The notes beneath the pieces are model-generated. The model was not told where the DNA came from and made no database searches. It saw only the letters and a program-made list of their open reading frames with translations. A stretch of DNA of 64,000 nt from contig CAJYLH010000036.1 in the NCBI GenBank assembly GCA_913775525.1, positions 1 through 64,000 of the forward strand. Reading direction: 5' to 3'. Below, piece by piece: positions 9,698-18,414 of this stretch (the first letter of the stretch is position 1; every line of letters begins with the position of its first letter). Both the position numbers and the translations under genes were made by a program. This stretch comes from an uncultured Chryseobacterium sp. GTDB taxonomy: Bacteria; Bacteroidota; Bacteroidia; Flavobacteriales; Weeksellaceae.

Positions 9698-9776
9698 CCT
9701 AGCCCTGATTGAAGCGGAAATCCTTTTTGAAAAAAAGATTGCAGCGGAAAGCAGGAAAAAGCTCCCGGAATTAAGA
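9698..9776 (+). ncRNA. Candidate structured RNA (possibly Flavo-1-like)
   Basis: Inside the 423-nt gap 9558-9980 lies an ordered nested structure: outer AGC/GCT, then CCTG/CAGG, an internal loop whose two strands both contain AGCGGAAA (9713-9720 and 9743-9750), and an inner stem AATCCTTTTT/AAAAAAGATT closed by a short loop. I recall this arrangement (AGCCC-TGAT...AGCGGAAATCC-hairpin-GATT.GCAGCGGAAAGC) as a widespread intergenic motif in Flavobacteriia, perhaps the Flavo-1 motif; that name is from memory and unverified. The rest of the gap holds ATCAATCATC-type simple repeats and, at about 9936-9945, an ATCATTTTTG -7-like box for the ferritin gene. Confidence 0.45.
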
Positions 9777-9980
9777 GTTGATACAGCATGAAAAAGAGCA
9801 GATCTCGCCACAAAATACAGGTTTAATCCCCGGATGAAGTTTAGAATAACTATAAACTAAATGGTAAATAATTGTATATCAGTTTGTTGTATATGTCATT
9901 TAAAAACTTCCACAACTGACCAGTCCTTTCACGGAATCATTTTTGCATCTTATCTGGCATAATCATCAAAAATATAAATT

Positions 9981-10532
9981 ATGAATACCAACAGACTTTC
10001 ACCAAGGCTTGAAAAGGCGTTAAGCGACCAGATGAATACAGAAGATTTACAGTCACGCGTTTATTTTTCATACGGAATCTGGGCTGCCGATAAAGGATAC
10101 GGTGGAATTTCAAATTTTCTGTTCCGCCATGCCCAGGAAGAAAGGGACCATGCCGTGAAATTCATGCAATATGTACTCAATAGAGGTGGCAAGCCGAAGA
10201 TTACCGAATTGCCTGCTCCGGGAGAAGAACCCAAAAGCTTAACGCACTGCTTCGACCTTGTTTTCCAGCATGAAGTGGATAATACAACAGCCATCTATAA
10301 ACTGGTTGATATCGCATTTGAAGAGAAAGACTGGGCATCATGGAATTTCCTTCAGTGGTTCGTAAAAGAACAGATTGAGGAGGAAACATTTGCCATGAAC
10401 CTGATCGATAAACTGAAAATCGCAGGGGGAGACAGGGCTACCGACGAATCGCTGTTTGCACTGGATAAAACGCTTGAAACCCTTCCGGACGATGCAGAAC
10501 AGGCACAGGATGCGACAGGAGCAAATCCGTAA
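9981..10532 (+). CDS. ftnA: Ferritin
   Basis: A 183-aa non-haem ferritin, a four-helix-bundle iron store that oxidises Fe2+ and mineralises it in the 24-mer cavity. Ferroxidase ligands are visible: Glu21 in NTEDLQS, the E-x2-H of EERDHA (helix B), and the helix C/D glutamates (FQHEVDN; VKEQIEEE). The sequence EQIEEE near residue 133 is the typical FtnA signature. The C terminus is extended and acidic (ETLPDDAEQAQDAT), longer than E. coli FtnA. Monocistronic with a strong terminator. No Fur box was identified with confidence. Confidence 0.95.
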   Translation: MNTNRLSPRLEKALSDQMNTEDLQSRVYFSYGIWAADKGYGGISNFLFRHAQEERDHAVKFMQYVLNRGGKPKITELPAPGEEPKSLTHCFDLVFQHEVDNTTAIYKLVDIAFEEKDWASWNFLQWFVKEQIEEETFAMNLIDKLKIAGGDRATDESLFALDKTLETLPDDAEQAQDATGANP

Positions 10533-10564
10533 CATCATACAAATTTCGACACCATACAGTCAGG

Positions 10565-10591
10565 ATCTGCCGGTTTTCCGGCAGATTTTTT
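10565..10591 (+). terminator. Rho-independent terminator of the ferritin gene
   Basis: Perfect 9-bp stem ATCTGCCGG/CCGGCAGAT with a TTTT loop and a T6 run. Confidence 0.9.
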
Positions 10592-10616
10592 ATTATGAAA
10601 CTGTCCTTAAAATCAC

Positions 10617-10624
10617 TATCTTTG
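10617..10624 (+). promoter_or_regulatory. -7 promoter box of ychF
   Basis: TATCTTTG, about 90 nt before the ychF start, implies a leader of roughly 85 nt. Confidence 0.55.
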
Positions 10625-10716
10625 CGGCCTGAAAGCCCAAGGTTTCCGTATTCTGTATTGATGTAGGATGATTGTTAACCTCCGGGCGATAAATTTAAAA
10701 CTTAGAATTTTACAAT

Positions 10717-11808
10717 ATGAAATGTGGAATCGTAGGCTTGCCGAATGTAGGTAAATCAACTCTTTTCAACTGCCTGAGCAACGCAAAAGCACAGTCAGCC
10801 AATTATCCTTTCTGTACCATCGAACCCAACCTCGGAACCGTATCCGTACCGGATCAGCGCTTATTCGAGCTTGAAAAGATCGTAAAGCCTGAGAGGGTTT
10901 TACCGGCGGTAGTGGAGATCGTTGATATTGCAGGCCTGGTAAAAGGAGCCAGCAAAGGAGAAGGACTGGGGAACCAGTTCCTGGCCAACATCAGGGAGTG
11001 CGAAGCCATCATTCATGTACTGAGATGCTTTGACAACGGGAATATCGTCCATGTAGAAGGTTCTGTAGACCCGTTAAGAGATAAAGAAATCATTGACATC
11101 GAACTTCAGCTGAAAGACCTGGAAACCGTAGGAAAAGCAGTTGAGAAAGCAAAGAAATTTATTAAATCCGGAAAAAAGGAAGACCTGCTTACGTATGAAA
11201 TATTGCAGAACCTTCAGAAATTCCTGGAAGACGGCAAAAATGCACGTGAATTTCCGATGGATGATTTTGCCCAAACAGTGGTTTCAGAAGTTCAGCTGCT
11301 GACCAACAAGCCTGTGCTTTACGTTTGCAATGTAGACGAGAACTCTATTAAAAACGGTAATGAATGGATCGGTAAAATTGAAGCAATGGCTAAGAATGAA
11401 GGTGCAGAAGTGGTGGTATTAGCCGCACAGATCGAAGCTGATATCAACGAGCTTGAAACCTTTGAAGAAAGAGAGATTTTCCTTGAAGAGCTTGGGCTGA
11501 CAGAGCCAGGTGTAAACCGTCTGATCAGAAAGGCATATGACCTGCTGAAACTGCAGACTTACTTTACGGCCGGTGTTAAAGAAGTAAGAGCCTGGACGAT
11601 CGGACAGGGCTGGACAGCACCACAGGCAGCAGGGGTAATCCACACCGACTTCGAGAAAGGGTTCATCCGTGCAGAAGTAATCAAGTATGACGATTATATG
11701 ACATACGGTTCCGAGGCAAAAGTGAAGGAAGCCGGGAAGCTTTCCGTGGAAGGAAAAGAATATATCGTCAAAGACGGTGATATTATGCACTTCAGATTCA
11801 ACGTATAA
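10717..11808 (+). CDS. ychF: Redox-regulated ATPase YchF
   Basis: A 363-aa Obg-family P-loop ATPase of standard length. Walker A GLPNVGKST starts at residue 7; G3-like DIAGLVKGASKGEGLGNQFL follows; the coiled-coil insertion spans about 130-200 (LKDLETVGKAVEKAKKFIKSGKK); the C-terminal TGS domain contains RAWTIGQGWTAPQAAGVIHTDFEKGFIRAEVI. YchF (OLA1 in eukaryotes) prefers ATP and associates with ribosomes and translation stress responses. Its own -7 box and terminator make it a single-gene unit. Confidence 0.97.
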   Translation: MKCGIVGLPNVGKSTLFNCLSNAKAQSANYPFCTIEPNLGTVSVPDQRLFELEKIVKPERVLPAVVEIVDIAGLVKGASKGEGLGNQFLANIRECEAIIHVLRCFDNGNIVHVEGSVDPLRDKEIIDIELQLKDLETVGKAVEKAKKFIKSGKKEDLLTYEILQNLQKFLEDGKNAREFPMDDFAQTVVSEVQLLTNKPVLYVCNVDENSIKNGNEWIGKIEAMAKNEGAEVVVLAAQIEADINELETFEEREIFLEELGLTEPGVNRLIRKAYDLLKLQTYFTAGVKEVRAWTIGQGWTAPQAAGVIHTDFEKGFIRAEVIKYDDYMTYGSEAKVKEAGKLSVEGKEYIVKDGDIMHFRFNV

Positions 11809-11837
11809 GGTTACTATTAAAATTCGTTATAACAGAA

Positions 11838-11865
11838 AACGCTTCCGGATTTGGGAGCGTTTTTT
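11838..11865 (+). terminator. Terminator of ychF
   Basis: AACGCTtCC/GGgAGCGTT stem with loop GGATTT and T6. Confidence 0.85.
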
Positions 11866-11890
11866 GCATTCAAGTCGGAAAGTTTATAGT

Positions 11891-12970
11891 ATGAAATATA
11901 TCTGTTGTATTTTTTTCATGGTATCTCTTTACTCCTGTTCTAAAAGTATTGAGGAAAACTGCTTTATGACTGATCAGGAAGAGCGCGAATATGTAGAAGA
12001 AAAACCATTTACAGTAAAAGAAATCCTCGCCGAGAAACCTTCATATGTACAAATAATAGATTTAAAGAGCTTCAGGACGTTTAAAGAAGACAGTATCTAT
12101 GCTCATGAATATGACGGTGAAAAATATGAACTGATCTTAAATAAAGAAGCAACTGAATATAAAGACTTCAAAAAGTATTTCCATGAAGGTTTTGTGATCT
12201 ATAAACAGCAAAACTACCGCAATGCCCAATATGCTCTGGGTAAAAAAGATTTGGGATACTGGTTGTTGAAAATTACTGATGGTAAACCGTCCGCTTACTT
12301 TTTAGGCTTAAGTTTCAGTCATTATTACTTCAATGAAATTCAGGATCAGCCGATTATTAAAGATGGATTTTTACAAGTTGAAGGAAGCCTAGTGAAGATT
12401 ATTCAGGTTGCCGGACTTCCCGGTTATGATGATTATTCTGCGATTGCCGAGGGCAAACTGTTTAAAATTAATCTTAGTGCATTAATGAAAGATACAGATG
12501 AGGACGGATACAATGATATTTTTGAGAAATGTTTTGGTTTAAATCCTGACCATCAGGATTCTGACGGAGACGGAATCAATGACTTTCTTGATGTAAATCC
12601 CATGTATCAGTCAGGAAAAAATAAGTTCACCGAATTGTATGAAATGCTGCTTCCGACTTATGCAGGCGCGCCTGATTTTAAAAATGACCCTTATCATTTT
12701 ATAGTTTTTAAAACAGACTGTGATTACTTTCACCAGATTAATCCCAGTCAGTATAAAGTTTTATTTGCACCTGAAAATAAGAACAAGGAAAGCCATTACC
12801 TCAGGTCTACCGATGTGTACCATTTCGGAATTTCTAAAATTAAAAAGAACAAAGCTTATCCGGAGCGGTTTTATATCGAAGAGTGGGATAGCAGTTCTTC
12901 TACCAATTACGCAGCAGAATATCGCAACGGAAAATGGGAACTGGAAATGCTTGGAGGAATTGTCATTTAA
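11891..12970 (+). CDS. Hypothetical lipoprotein with thrombospondin-3-like calcium repeats
   Basis: A 359-aa lipoprotein; the signal peptide ends in SLYSC (Cys16). The N-terminal 190 residues resemble no family I know. Residues about 195-245 carry two Asp-rich calcium loops, DTDEDGYNDIFE and DSDGDGINDFLD, of thrombospondin type 3/EF-hand-like spacing. The C-terminal part is beta-rich and unassigned. The open frame reaches back to 11777 across the ychF terminator, so the ATG at 11891, which yields a clean lipoprotein signal, is chosen. Probably surface exposed; function unknown. Confidence 0.8.
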   Translation: MKYICCIFFMVSLYSCSKSIEENCFMTDQEEREYVEEKPFTVKEILAEKPSYVQIIDLKSFRTFKEDSIYAHEYDGEKYELILNKEATEYKDFKKYFHEGFVIYKQQNYRNAQYALGKKDLGYWLLKITDGKPSAYFLGLSFSHYYFNEIQDQPIIKDGFLQVEGSLVKIIQVAGLPGYDDYSAIAEGKLFKINLSALMKDTDEDGYNDIFEKCFGLNPDHQDSDGDGINDFLDVNPMYQSGKNKFTELYEMLLPTYAGAPDFKNDPYHFIVFKTDCDYFHQINPSQYKVLFAPENKNKESHYLRSTDVYHFGISKIKKNKAYPERFYIEEWDSSSSTNYAAEYRNGKWELEMLGGIVI

Positions 12971-12985
12971 TTAACCCAATAATTG

Positions 12986-13002
12986 GTACATTTGAATTGT
13001 AC
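12986..13002 (+). promoter_or_regulatory. -7 box with overlapping 17-bp palindrome before the AraC gene
   Basis: TACATTTG (12987-12994) fits the -7 consensus 20 nt before the start at 13014. It sits inside GTACATTTGAATTGTAC, a 17-bp palindrome with one mismatched pair. A dyad on a -7 box is a typical place for a repressor operator; the binding protein is unknown. Confidence 0.45.
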
Positions 13003-13013
13003 AAACCCTCACC

Positions 13014-13961
13014 ATGGAAAAAACCGTCCATACCTCACACAGTTCCCTGGAAGACTTTTACCGGGAAATGACCCTGAAGCTCGGTAAAGATATCGACAGC
13101 CTTTTTCCCAAAGGGCTTCATAAGGAAATCGGGCACTTTAATGTTTTTGATATCGCCCAAACCCTCCGGCAGGTCAGATTAACCTCCGAGATGCCTTATA
13201 ACCGCAGGAAATACTATAAAATCAGCCTGATCCGCGGGAGAAACAGGGCAGAATATGCCGATAAAACCATCCGCATCGAGAAGAATGCCCTGCTGTTTGC
13301 CACCCCTAAGGTGCCGTACCACTGGATCCCGGAAGACTCAGCGCAGACGGGAAGTTTCTGTGTTTTTACGGAAGACTTCATGAGCAAGGACCGGCCCCGC
13401 AATATCCTTGAGGAGCTGCCGATCTTCCAACCCGGGGCGGTGCCGCTGTTTGAGATTGATGATGAACTGGCTGATGAAATAGAATTGCTGTACGGTAAGA
13501 TCAAAAAGGAAATAGATTCCGATTACGCATTTAAGTATGACCTGATCCGGAATTACGTTGCGGAACTGATCCATTACGGTCAGAAACTGCAGCCGGCCGC
13601 CGAACTTCCCGTCGGCAATGACGCCTCATTAAGGGTAGTTTCCCTCTTCCTTGAATTGCTGGAACGGCAGTTTCCCATCGAAAGTACAGACCGGAGGTTA
13701 CAGCTCAAGACCGCCAAAGATTATGCAGACCGGCTGGCCGTCCATGTCAACCATCTGAATAAAAAGCTGAAGGAAAGCACCGGAAAAACTACCACTGAGA
13801 TCATTGCCGAAAGAGTGGTGCAGGAAGCCAAAATCCTGCTCAGACAGACACGGTGGAATGTGTCTGAAATTGCTTATGCCCTGGGATTTGAAGAGATCGC
13901 CCATTTTTCCAATTTCTTCAAGAAGAAAACTGCCCTGACCCCCATAGAATTCCGTTCCTGA
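13014..13961 (+). CDS. AraC family transcriptional regulator
   Basis: A 315-aa regulator. Residues about 25-150 form a cupin-like sensor domain (YYKISLIRGRNRAEYADKTI; LLFATPKVPYHW). The C-terminal 95 residues are an AraC/XylS double helix-turn-helix: YADRLAVHVNHLNKKLKESTGKTT and, in the second helix-turn-helix, WNVSEIAYALGFEEIAHFSNFFKKKT with the canonical FSNFFKK recognition end. It lies 88 nt upstream of an SDR oxidoreductase on the same strand, a common activator-target arrangement. No ligand can be inferred. Confidence 0.95.
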   Translation: MEKTVHTSHSSLEDFYREMTLKLGKDIDSLFPKGLHKEIGHFNVFDIAQTLRQVRLTSEMPYNRRKYYKISLIRGRNRAEYADKTIRIEKNALLFATPKVPYHWIPEDSAQTGSFCVFTEDFMSKDRPRNILEELPIFQPGAVPLFEIDDELADEIELLYGKIKKEIDSDYAFKYDLIRNYVAELIHYGQKLQPAAELPVGNDASLRVVSLFLELLERQFPIESTDRRLQLKTAKDYADRLAVHVNHLNKKLKESTGKTTTEIIAERVVQEAKILLRQTRWNVSEIAYALGFEEIAHFSNFFKKKTALTPIEFRS

Positions 13962-14049
13962 TTTGAATTTTGCAAATTTCAGTTTGATTCGGGCAAAGGA
14001 TTTGCTTCCTGTAATGCGGAACTTTGTCCCATTAAAAAACAATTGAAAT

Positions 14050-14814
14050 ATGGAATCCAGAACAAAAATTGCATTGATTACAGGCGGAAGCCGCGGATTA
14101 GGGAAAAATGCAGCCCTGAAGACCGCTGCGAAAGGCCTTGACATTATCCTTACGTATAAAACCAACAGGGAAGAGGCGGAACAGACCGTCCGTGAAATCC
14201 AGGCCCTGGGAAGAAAAGCCATTGCCTACCCGCTGGATACCAAAGACATCAAAAGCTTTGACGATTTTGTAAAAACCGTAGGCGACCATCTGGAACCCAA
14301 TACGGGCAGCCGGAATATTGATTACCTGATCAACAATGCCGGTACTGCACTGTATGCGCCGATTCCTGAGGTTACTGAAGAACAGCTGGATGATATTGTG
14401 GATATTCACTTTAAAGGAGTATTCTTCCTGACCCAGAAATTCCTGCCGTTTATCAATGAAGGCGGTGGAATCATCAATATTTCCTCCGGATTGGCCCGTT
14501 TTCCGCTGCCGGGATCATCTGTATACGGTTCAATTAAAGCCGGAGTGGAAATGCTGACAAAATATATGGCCAAAGAATTGGGACCCAGGAAAATCAAAGC
14601 CAATGTGATTGCTCCGGGAGCTATCGAAACGGACTTCGGCGGCGGAAGGACGCGGGATGACCAGCAGGTGAACGCTATGATTGCGAATGCTACCGCCCTG
14701 GGAAGGGCAGGAGTACCGGATGATATCGGCGGCATCGTGGCATTCCTGTGTACCGAAGAGGCACGCTGGATCAACGGACAGAGGATTGAGGCTTCAGGCG
14801 GAATGTTCTTATAA
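14050..14814 (+). CDS. SDR family NAD(P)-dependent oxidoreductase
   Basis: A 254-aa classical short-chain dehydrogenase/reductase. The Rossmann motif TGGSRGLGKNAA is near residue 11, NNAG near 97, the catalytic Ser is in NISSG, and the Tyr-Lys pair is in VYGSIKAG. A basic residue after the first beta strand and TYKTNREEAE suggest NADP(H) preference (inference). The C-terminal EASGGMFL is typical of FabG-like members. Probably the target of the AraC regulator just upstream; substrate unknown. An ACTTTG at about 14021 resembles a -7 box. Confidence 0.95.
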   Translation: MESRTKIALITGGSRGLGKNAALKTAAKGLDIILTYKTNREEAEQTVREIQALGRKAIAYPLDTKDIKSFDDFVKTVGDHLEPNTGSRNIDYLINNAGTALYAPIPEVTEEQLDDIVDIHFKGVFFLTQKFLPFINEGGGIINISSGLARFPLPGSSVYGSIKAGVEMLTKYMAKELGPRKIKANVIAPGAIETDFGGGRTRDDQQVNAMIANATALGRAGVPDDIGGIVAFLCTEEARWINGQRIEASGGMFL

Positions 14815-14834
14815 CATGATGTCTGATACACACT

Positions 14835-14880
14835 GAAAAAAATAATCCGGCGGCTGAGATCTCAGCCGCCGGATTATTTT
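14835..14880. terminator. Bidirectional terminator, perfect 38-bp palindrome
   Basis: Positions 14841-14859 and 14860-14878 are perfect reverse complements (19 bp, no fixed loop, centred on GAGATCTC) with A6 before and TTTT after. It serves both the SDR gene (+) and the aminotransferase (-), whose stop codon overlaps its end. Confidence 0.92.
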
Positions 14881-16027
14881 ATAATTTGGACAGATGCTCC
14901 AGTGCACGCTCCAGTGTTTCCTGTTTTTTGGCAAAGCACAAGCGGATGACGTGCTCGTTCAGCCTGTTTTTATAGAAAGAAGAAAACGGTACCGTAGCCA
15001 CTTTATGGTTTGCCGTGAGCATTGTAGCAAAGTCCAGGTCATCCTGATCTGAAATTTTACTGTAGCTCACCGCCTGGAAATAGGTGCCTTCGCAATCCAG
15101 CAGCTCAAAAGAGGTGCCGGCAAGCCCCTGACGTAAGAAATCCCTTTTCTCCTGAAAAAAGCTGCCCAGGTGCAGGTAATGCTCCGGGTTTTTCATGTAT
15201 TCGGCCAGAGCCAGCTGCATTGGGGTATTGACGGAAAAAACATTGAACTGATGTACCTTCCTGAACTCATCCATCAGGCTTTTCGGAGCAGCACAATAGC
15301 CGGTTTTCCAGCCCGTAACATGGAAGAGTTTCCCAAATGAGGCTACCATAAGGCTTCTTTCCCTCAGCTCAGGGTATTGGCTGATGCTCAGGTGTTTTTT
15401 TCCGTCAAAAACGATATTTTCATAAACCTCATCACTCAGGATAAGGATGGAGGTGTCTCTTACGATATTGATCAGTTCCTTAAGGTCATTTTCGTGGAGG
15501 ATCTTTCCTGCCGGATTATTCGGGTTGTTGATGATGATCATCCGGGTATGCTCTGAAACGAGCCCTTTTACTGCATTCCAGTCGATTTCATAATCAGGGG
15601 CTTTCATTTCGAAACGTTTTACAATGCCCCCGAACAGCTCTACCGTAGGCTCATAGCAGTCATAGGCCGGCTCAAAGATAATCACTTCGTCATCCTTTTT
15701 CACCAAAGCTGCAATAGCCGTAAAGATCGCCTGTGTTCCGCCTGCCGTTACGGTAATCTCCGAATCGGGATGGTAAACGGCTCCATGGCTGTCCTCGATT
15801 TTCCGGGCAATTTCCTCTTTTAATCCGATCATGCCGCCCAGGGGTGCATATTGGTTGAATCCTTTTTTGATGAAATGGTCCACATAATCCAGCAGGGCTG
15901 GGTCCGGCATGAAATCCGGGAACCCCTGTGAAAGGTTGATGGCCTCGTGCTCCTGAGCCAGCTGTGTCATCTGGCTGAAAATGGTGGTCCCGACATCGGA
16001 AAGCTTGGATAAAGGAAGTTGTATCAT
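14879..16027 (-). CDS. PLP-dependent methionine/kynurenine-type aminotransferase
   Basis: A 382-aa fold-type I aminotransferase, class I/II. Motifs: INLSQGFPDF at the N terminus, YAPLGG, VTAGGTQAIFTAI, FEPAYDCYEP, NNPNNPAG, LSDEVYENIVFD, and the PLP-lysine motif SFGKLFHVTGWKTGY, in which the lysine of SFGK is the Schiff-base residue. This combination is typical of YbdL/methionine aminotransferase and kynurenine-oxoglutarate transaminase relatives, which use methionine, glutamine or aromatic donors. It begins MIQLPLSKLSDVGTTIF, as expected for the family. Single gene. Confidence 0.93.
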   Translation of the reverse strand: MIQLPLSKLSDVGTTIFSQMTQLAQEHEAINLSQGFPDFMPDPALLDYVDHFIKKGFNQYAPLGGMIGLKEEIARKIEDSHGAVYHPDSEITVTAGGTQAIFTAIAALVKKDDEVIIFEPAYDCYEPTVELFGGIVKRFEMKAPDYEIDWNAVKGLVSEHTRMIIINNPNNPAGKILHENDLKELINIVRDTSILILSDEVYENIVFDGKKHLSISQYPELRERSLMVASFGKLFHVTGWKTGYCAAPKSLMDEFRKVHQFNVFSVNTPMQLALAEYMKNPEHYLHLGSFFQEKRDFLRQGLAGTSFELLDCEGTYFQAVSYSKISDQDDLDFATMLTANHKVATVPFSSFYKNRLNEHVIRLCFAKKQETLERALEHLSKL

Positions 16028-16174
16028 GGAATCAAATTTTTTGGTGTACCGAATTTACTGGGAATTTTCGTGCCGTGAAAGAAAATCCATATACTTTACA
16101 CTGATTTCCTGACGTCCCGGCCGATCATTCATATTTAAGGATGCTTATCGGCGTACCTGTAGCGATCATAAAGA

Positions 16175-16855
16175 TCAGAAATCCTGAGGGAAAATTCCTG
16201 TGGCATATTTCCAGACTTCAATGATCTCATTCAGGGGTATGTCATACGGTTCGTAAAACGTATTGTCAGAGGCCACAGTTACTGAAGTTGCATTTTTAGA
16301 CCTTAACCGCTTGTAGGTAATCCCCTCATTCAGGGTAATGAAAATATACGTATTTCCGGATTTAAGGTCGTTGATGCCCTCCATATACTTCCCAATGATG
16401 AAAGAGCCATCTTTAAACGGCGGCATTGAATCTCCGTCTGCCGGAAAGGCCCTGAATTTTCCGTTCTTCAGGAAGGGCAATGAAATCCGTTCCAGGCTTT
16501 CGATATATTCCGGATCGCTGTATCCCCGGAGGTAGCCCATCGTGGCTTTCTGAGGCACGATTTCTATGCTTTCTTCTCCGTTCTGGTCTACCACAACCGG
16601 CAGGACAATCCTGTTGTCCGGAAGTTTCAGCATATCCTCCAGGGCATGTTTCGTTAGATCCACCGAGAGCATCAGATCGATGCTGACATTGAATATCCTG
16701 GACATCCTGATCAGCATATCCGCAGGAGGCCTGGATTTGCCGTTTTCATAAGAGCTGTATCGGGAAGGGGGGATTTGTATCTTTTCGGACAGTTCGCGCT
16801 GCGTCTTTCCTGATTTGCTGCGCAAAAGCCTGATGTTTTCTGAAAAAATTGACAT
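16175..16855 (-). CDS. XRE-family/S24 LexA-like transcriptional repressor
   Basis: A 226-aa regulator: an N-terminal XRE helix-turn-helix (ENIRLLRSKSGKTQRELSEKI...SRYSSYENGKSRPPADML) and a C-terminal S24 peptidase domain with Ser in ADGDSMPP and Lys in GITYKRLRS, the Ser-Lys pair used by LexA/CI-type proteins for self-cleavage. Phage-repressor-like proteins of this design occur as stand-alone chromosomal regulators in Flavobacteriia. The frame is open to 16948, but a -7 box at 16874-16881 lies between, so the start at 16855 is preferred. No phage genes are nearby. Confidence 0.9.
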   Translation of the reverse strand: MSIFSENIRLLRSKSGKTQRELSEKIQIPPSRYSSYENGKSRPPADMLIRMSRIFNVSIDLMLSVDLTKHALEDMLKLPDNRIVLPVVVDQNGEESIEIVPQKATMGYLRGYSDPEYIESLERISLPFLKNGKFRAFPADGDSMPPFKDGSFIIGKYMEGINDLKSGNTYIFITLNEGITYKRLRSKNATSVTVASDNTFYEPYDIPLNEIIEVWKYATGIFPQDF

Positions 16856-16873
16856 GATAAAAAATTGTATCAT

Positions 16874-16881
16874 CAAAAATA
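16874..16881 (-). promoter_or_regulatory. -7 promoter box of the XRE/S24 gene
   Basis: TATTTTTG on the minus strand, 18 nt before the ATG at 16855; it rules out the upstream start. Confidence 0.55.
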
Positions 16882-17025
16882 CGAATAGTTTCAGGGAGAA
16901 GGGCTGTTTTAACCATGGTTGTGGATAAAAAATTGATGGTTTGTTCATCAGGGAATCTTTAGGATTTGCATCTAAGCCTGAGAAATCCCATTACCAAAGC
17001 AGAATCCGGAATGTGTGTCATGGCT

Positions 17026-17061
17026 GAAAAAAGGACTGTCTTCAATAATAAAGCAGTCCTT
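17026..17061 (-). terminator. Terminator of the T9SS cargo gene
   Basis: On the minus strand, AAGGACTG/CAGTCCTT (8 bp plus an extra pair) with a 14-nt loop is followed by T6. Confidence 0.8.
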
Positions 17062-17118
17062 CGTACGCATGTTTTTAAGTGAAATCAAGAGTTCATGAGT
17101 GTTGGTCTTAGTCTGTAC

Positions 17119-18291
17119 TTAATCCCTCATCAGCATTTTTTTGCTGTCGATACTCTGCCCGTTAATACTCATCTGGTATACATAAGATCCTCCCTGGAGA
17201 CCCGTAACGGTAAGGTTGCCACGGCCTTTTTCTTTAAGGGCAATCGTTTTAACCAGCTGGCCGGAAATGTTGTAGATGGAAATGGCTGCTTCTCCCGATC
17301 CCTCCGGCAGGTAGTAAGGTATAGTGGTTTCGCTTTTGCCCGGATTGGGAACGTTCTGGAAAAGCTTCGGCTCACGGGTACTGACAGCGCTGACGTCTAC
17401 ATTGGTTTTGCTCAGTTTTAACAGGTCCTTTAATTCCTGAACCTCTTTTTTAAGCTCATCAATCTGGCCTTGCAGATCGGCTTCCTGTTGGTTGGACTGC
17501 TTATACAGCACGGTATTGGCCATCATTACATTTCCGTCATTGTCAACTACCAGCGCTCTGCCTGCTCCGTTGGGCAAACCCTGCAGCCTTACCGTTCCTA
17601 CAGTATGGAAGTTGGCGGTAGGCGTCGTCGTCCTGATACCCACCTGCTGATCTTTGATGAGCATGGTTGATACATTGGACATGCCCAGCATGATGGAATA
17701 AGGAATCGTATTGGTTAATTTTGTAGAGGCGTGCGTTCCGGATCCGATCACAAATGAACGGTTTCCTGTAGCAATAAGATCGACTCCGAATCCTCCTGAG
17801 TATTCAGATTTCAGGTCTACACCTACACCTATGGCGAACTGGTTGGCATTTCGTACAATATTATTCCAGCCCAGGGCAACCGATTTTCCGGCCTGGTTCA
17901 GTACCGTGTTGGACTGGCCTGCAACGAGATTGGCCCCTCCAGAATCTGACAGGTCATTTCCCCATCCGCCGACTATGGAACTGCTTGCATAGAGACCGAG
18001 GTTGTTTTTTAAACCGGCAACTAGGCTTCCTTTCGATTTGACCGTATTGGTATTATTATCTCCTTCGACTACAAAAGATCCGGAGTTTGTTAAAAGTGCC
18101 TGTCCGGGGTTCGTATCCTGTCCGTTCACCCTGAAATACAGGGGTGCCGGATCAATCGTTCCCACGTAATTACTGCTGTTCGTACCCCAGTTCCCGTTAA
18201 CATACCAGACCTGTGCCTGGATCTCTGCTGAGAAGATGAGTGCGGCCGCCACCAGGGCCTTAATAGAAAATACATGTGCTTTCATAGTCAT
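17119..18291 (-). CDS. Secreted protein with YadA-like head repeats and T9SS sorting domain
   Basis: A 390-aa exported protein; signal peptide to about residue 27 (LVAAALIFSAEIQAQ). Residues 60-190 repeat S-x-[VI]-x-G-x-G/N-N motifs (SLVAGLKNNLG, SIVGGWGN, NLVAGQSN, SVALGWNN, FAIGVGVD, SFVIGSGT), like the beta-roll heads of trimeric autotransporters. A tail-fibre-like block (VGIRTTTPTANFHTVGTVRL) precedes a coiled coil (ADLQGQIDELKKEVQELKDLL). The last 80 residues are a T9SS type A sorting domain (FQNVPNPGKSETTIPYYLP...ISIYNISGQLVKT...YVYQMSINGQ). Probably a trimeric stalk delivered to the cell surface. A second ATG at 18285 may be the start. Confidence 0.92.
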   Translation of the reverse strand: MTMKAHVFSIKALVAAALIFSAEIQAQVWYVNGNWGTNSSNYVGTIDPAPLYFRVNGQDTNPGQALLTNSGSFVVEGDNNTNTVKSKGSLVAGLKNNLGLYASSSIVGGWGNDLSDSGGANLVAGQSNTVLNQAGKSVALGWNNIVRNANQFAIGVGVDLKSEYSGGFGVDLIATGNRSFVIGSGTHASTKLTNTIPYSIMLGMSNVSTMLIKDQQVGIRTTTPTANFHTVGTVRLQGLPNGAGRALVVDNDGNVMMANTVLYKQSNQQEADLQGQIDELKKEVQELKDLLKLSKTNVDVSAVSTREPKLFQNVPNPGKSETTIPYYLPEGSGEAAISIYNISGQLVKTIALKEKGRGNLTVTGLQGGSYVYQMSINGQSIDSKKMLMRD

Positions 18292-18414
18292 AGTTTTTGT
18301 TTGTTGTCTGTTAAAAGTAAACTTCTTTCAGTCAATGTACCAGGCCCGGTGATTAAGTGCCTGCCGCAACCTGAGCAAGTGTACCGTTTATGCAGATAAC
18401 TGTATTTCCGCCGT

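Noticed and set aside
16175-16855. Prophage remnant suggested by the CI/LexA-like repressor
   Set aside because: No integrase, structural or replication gene of phage type is nearby; stand-alone S24 regulators are common in this group.
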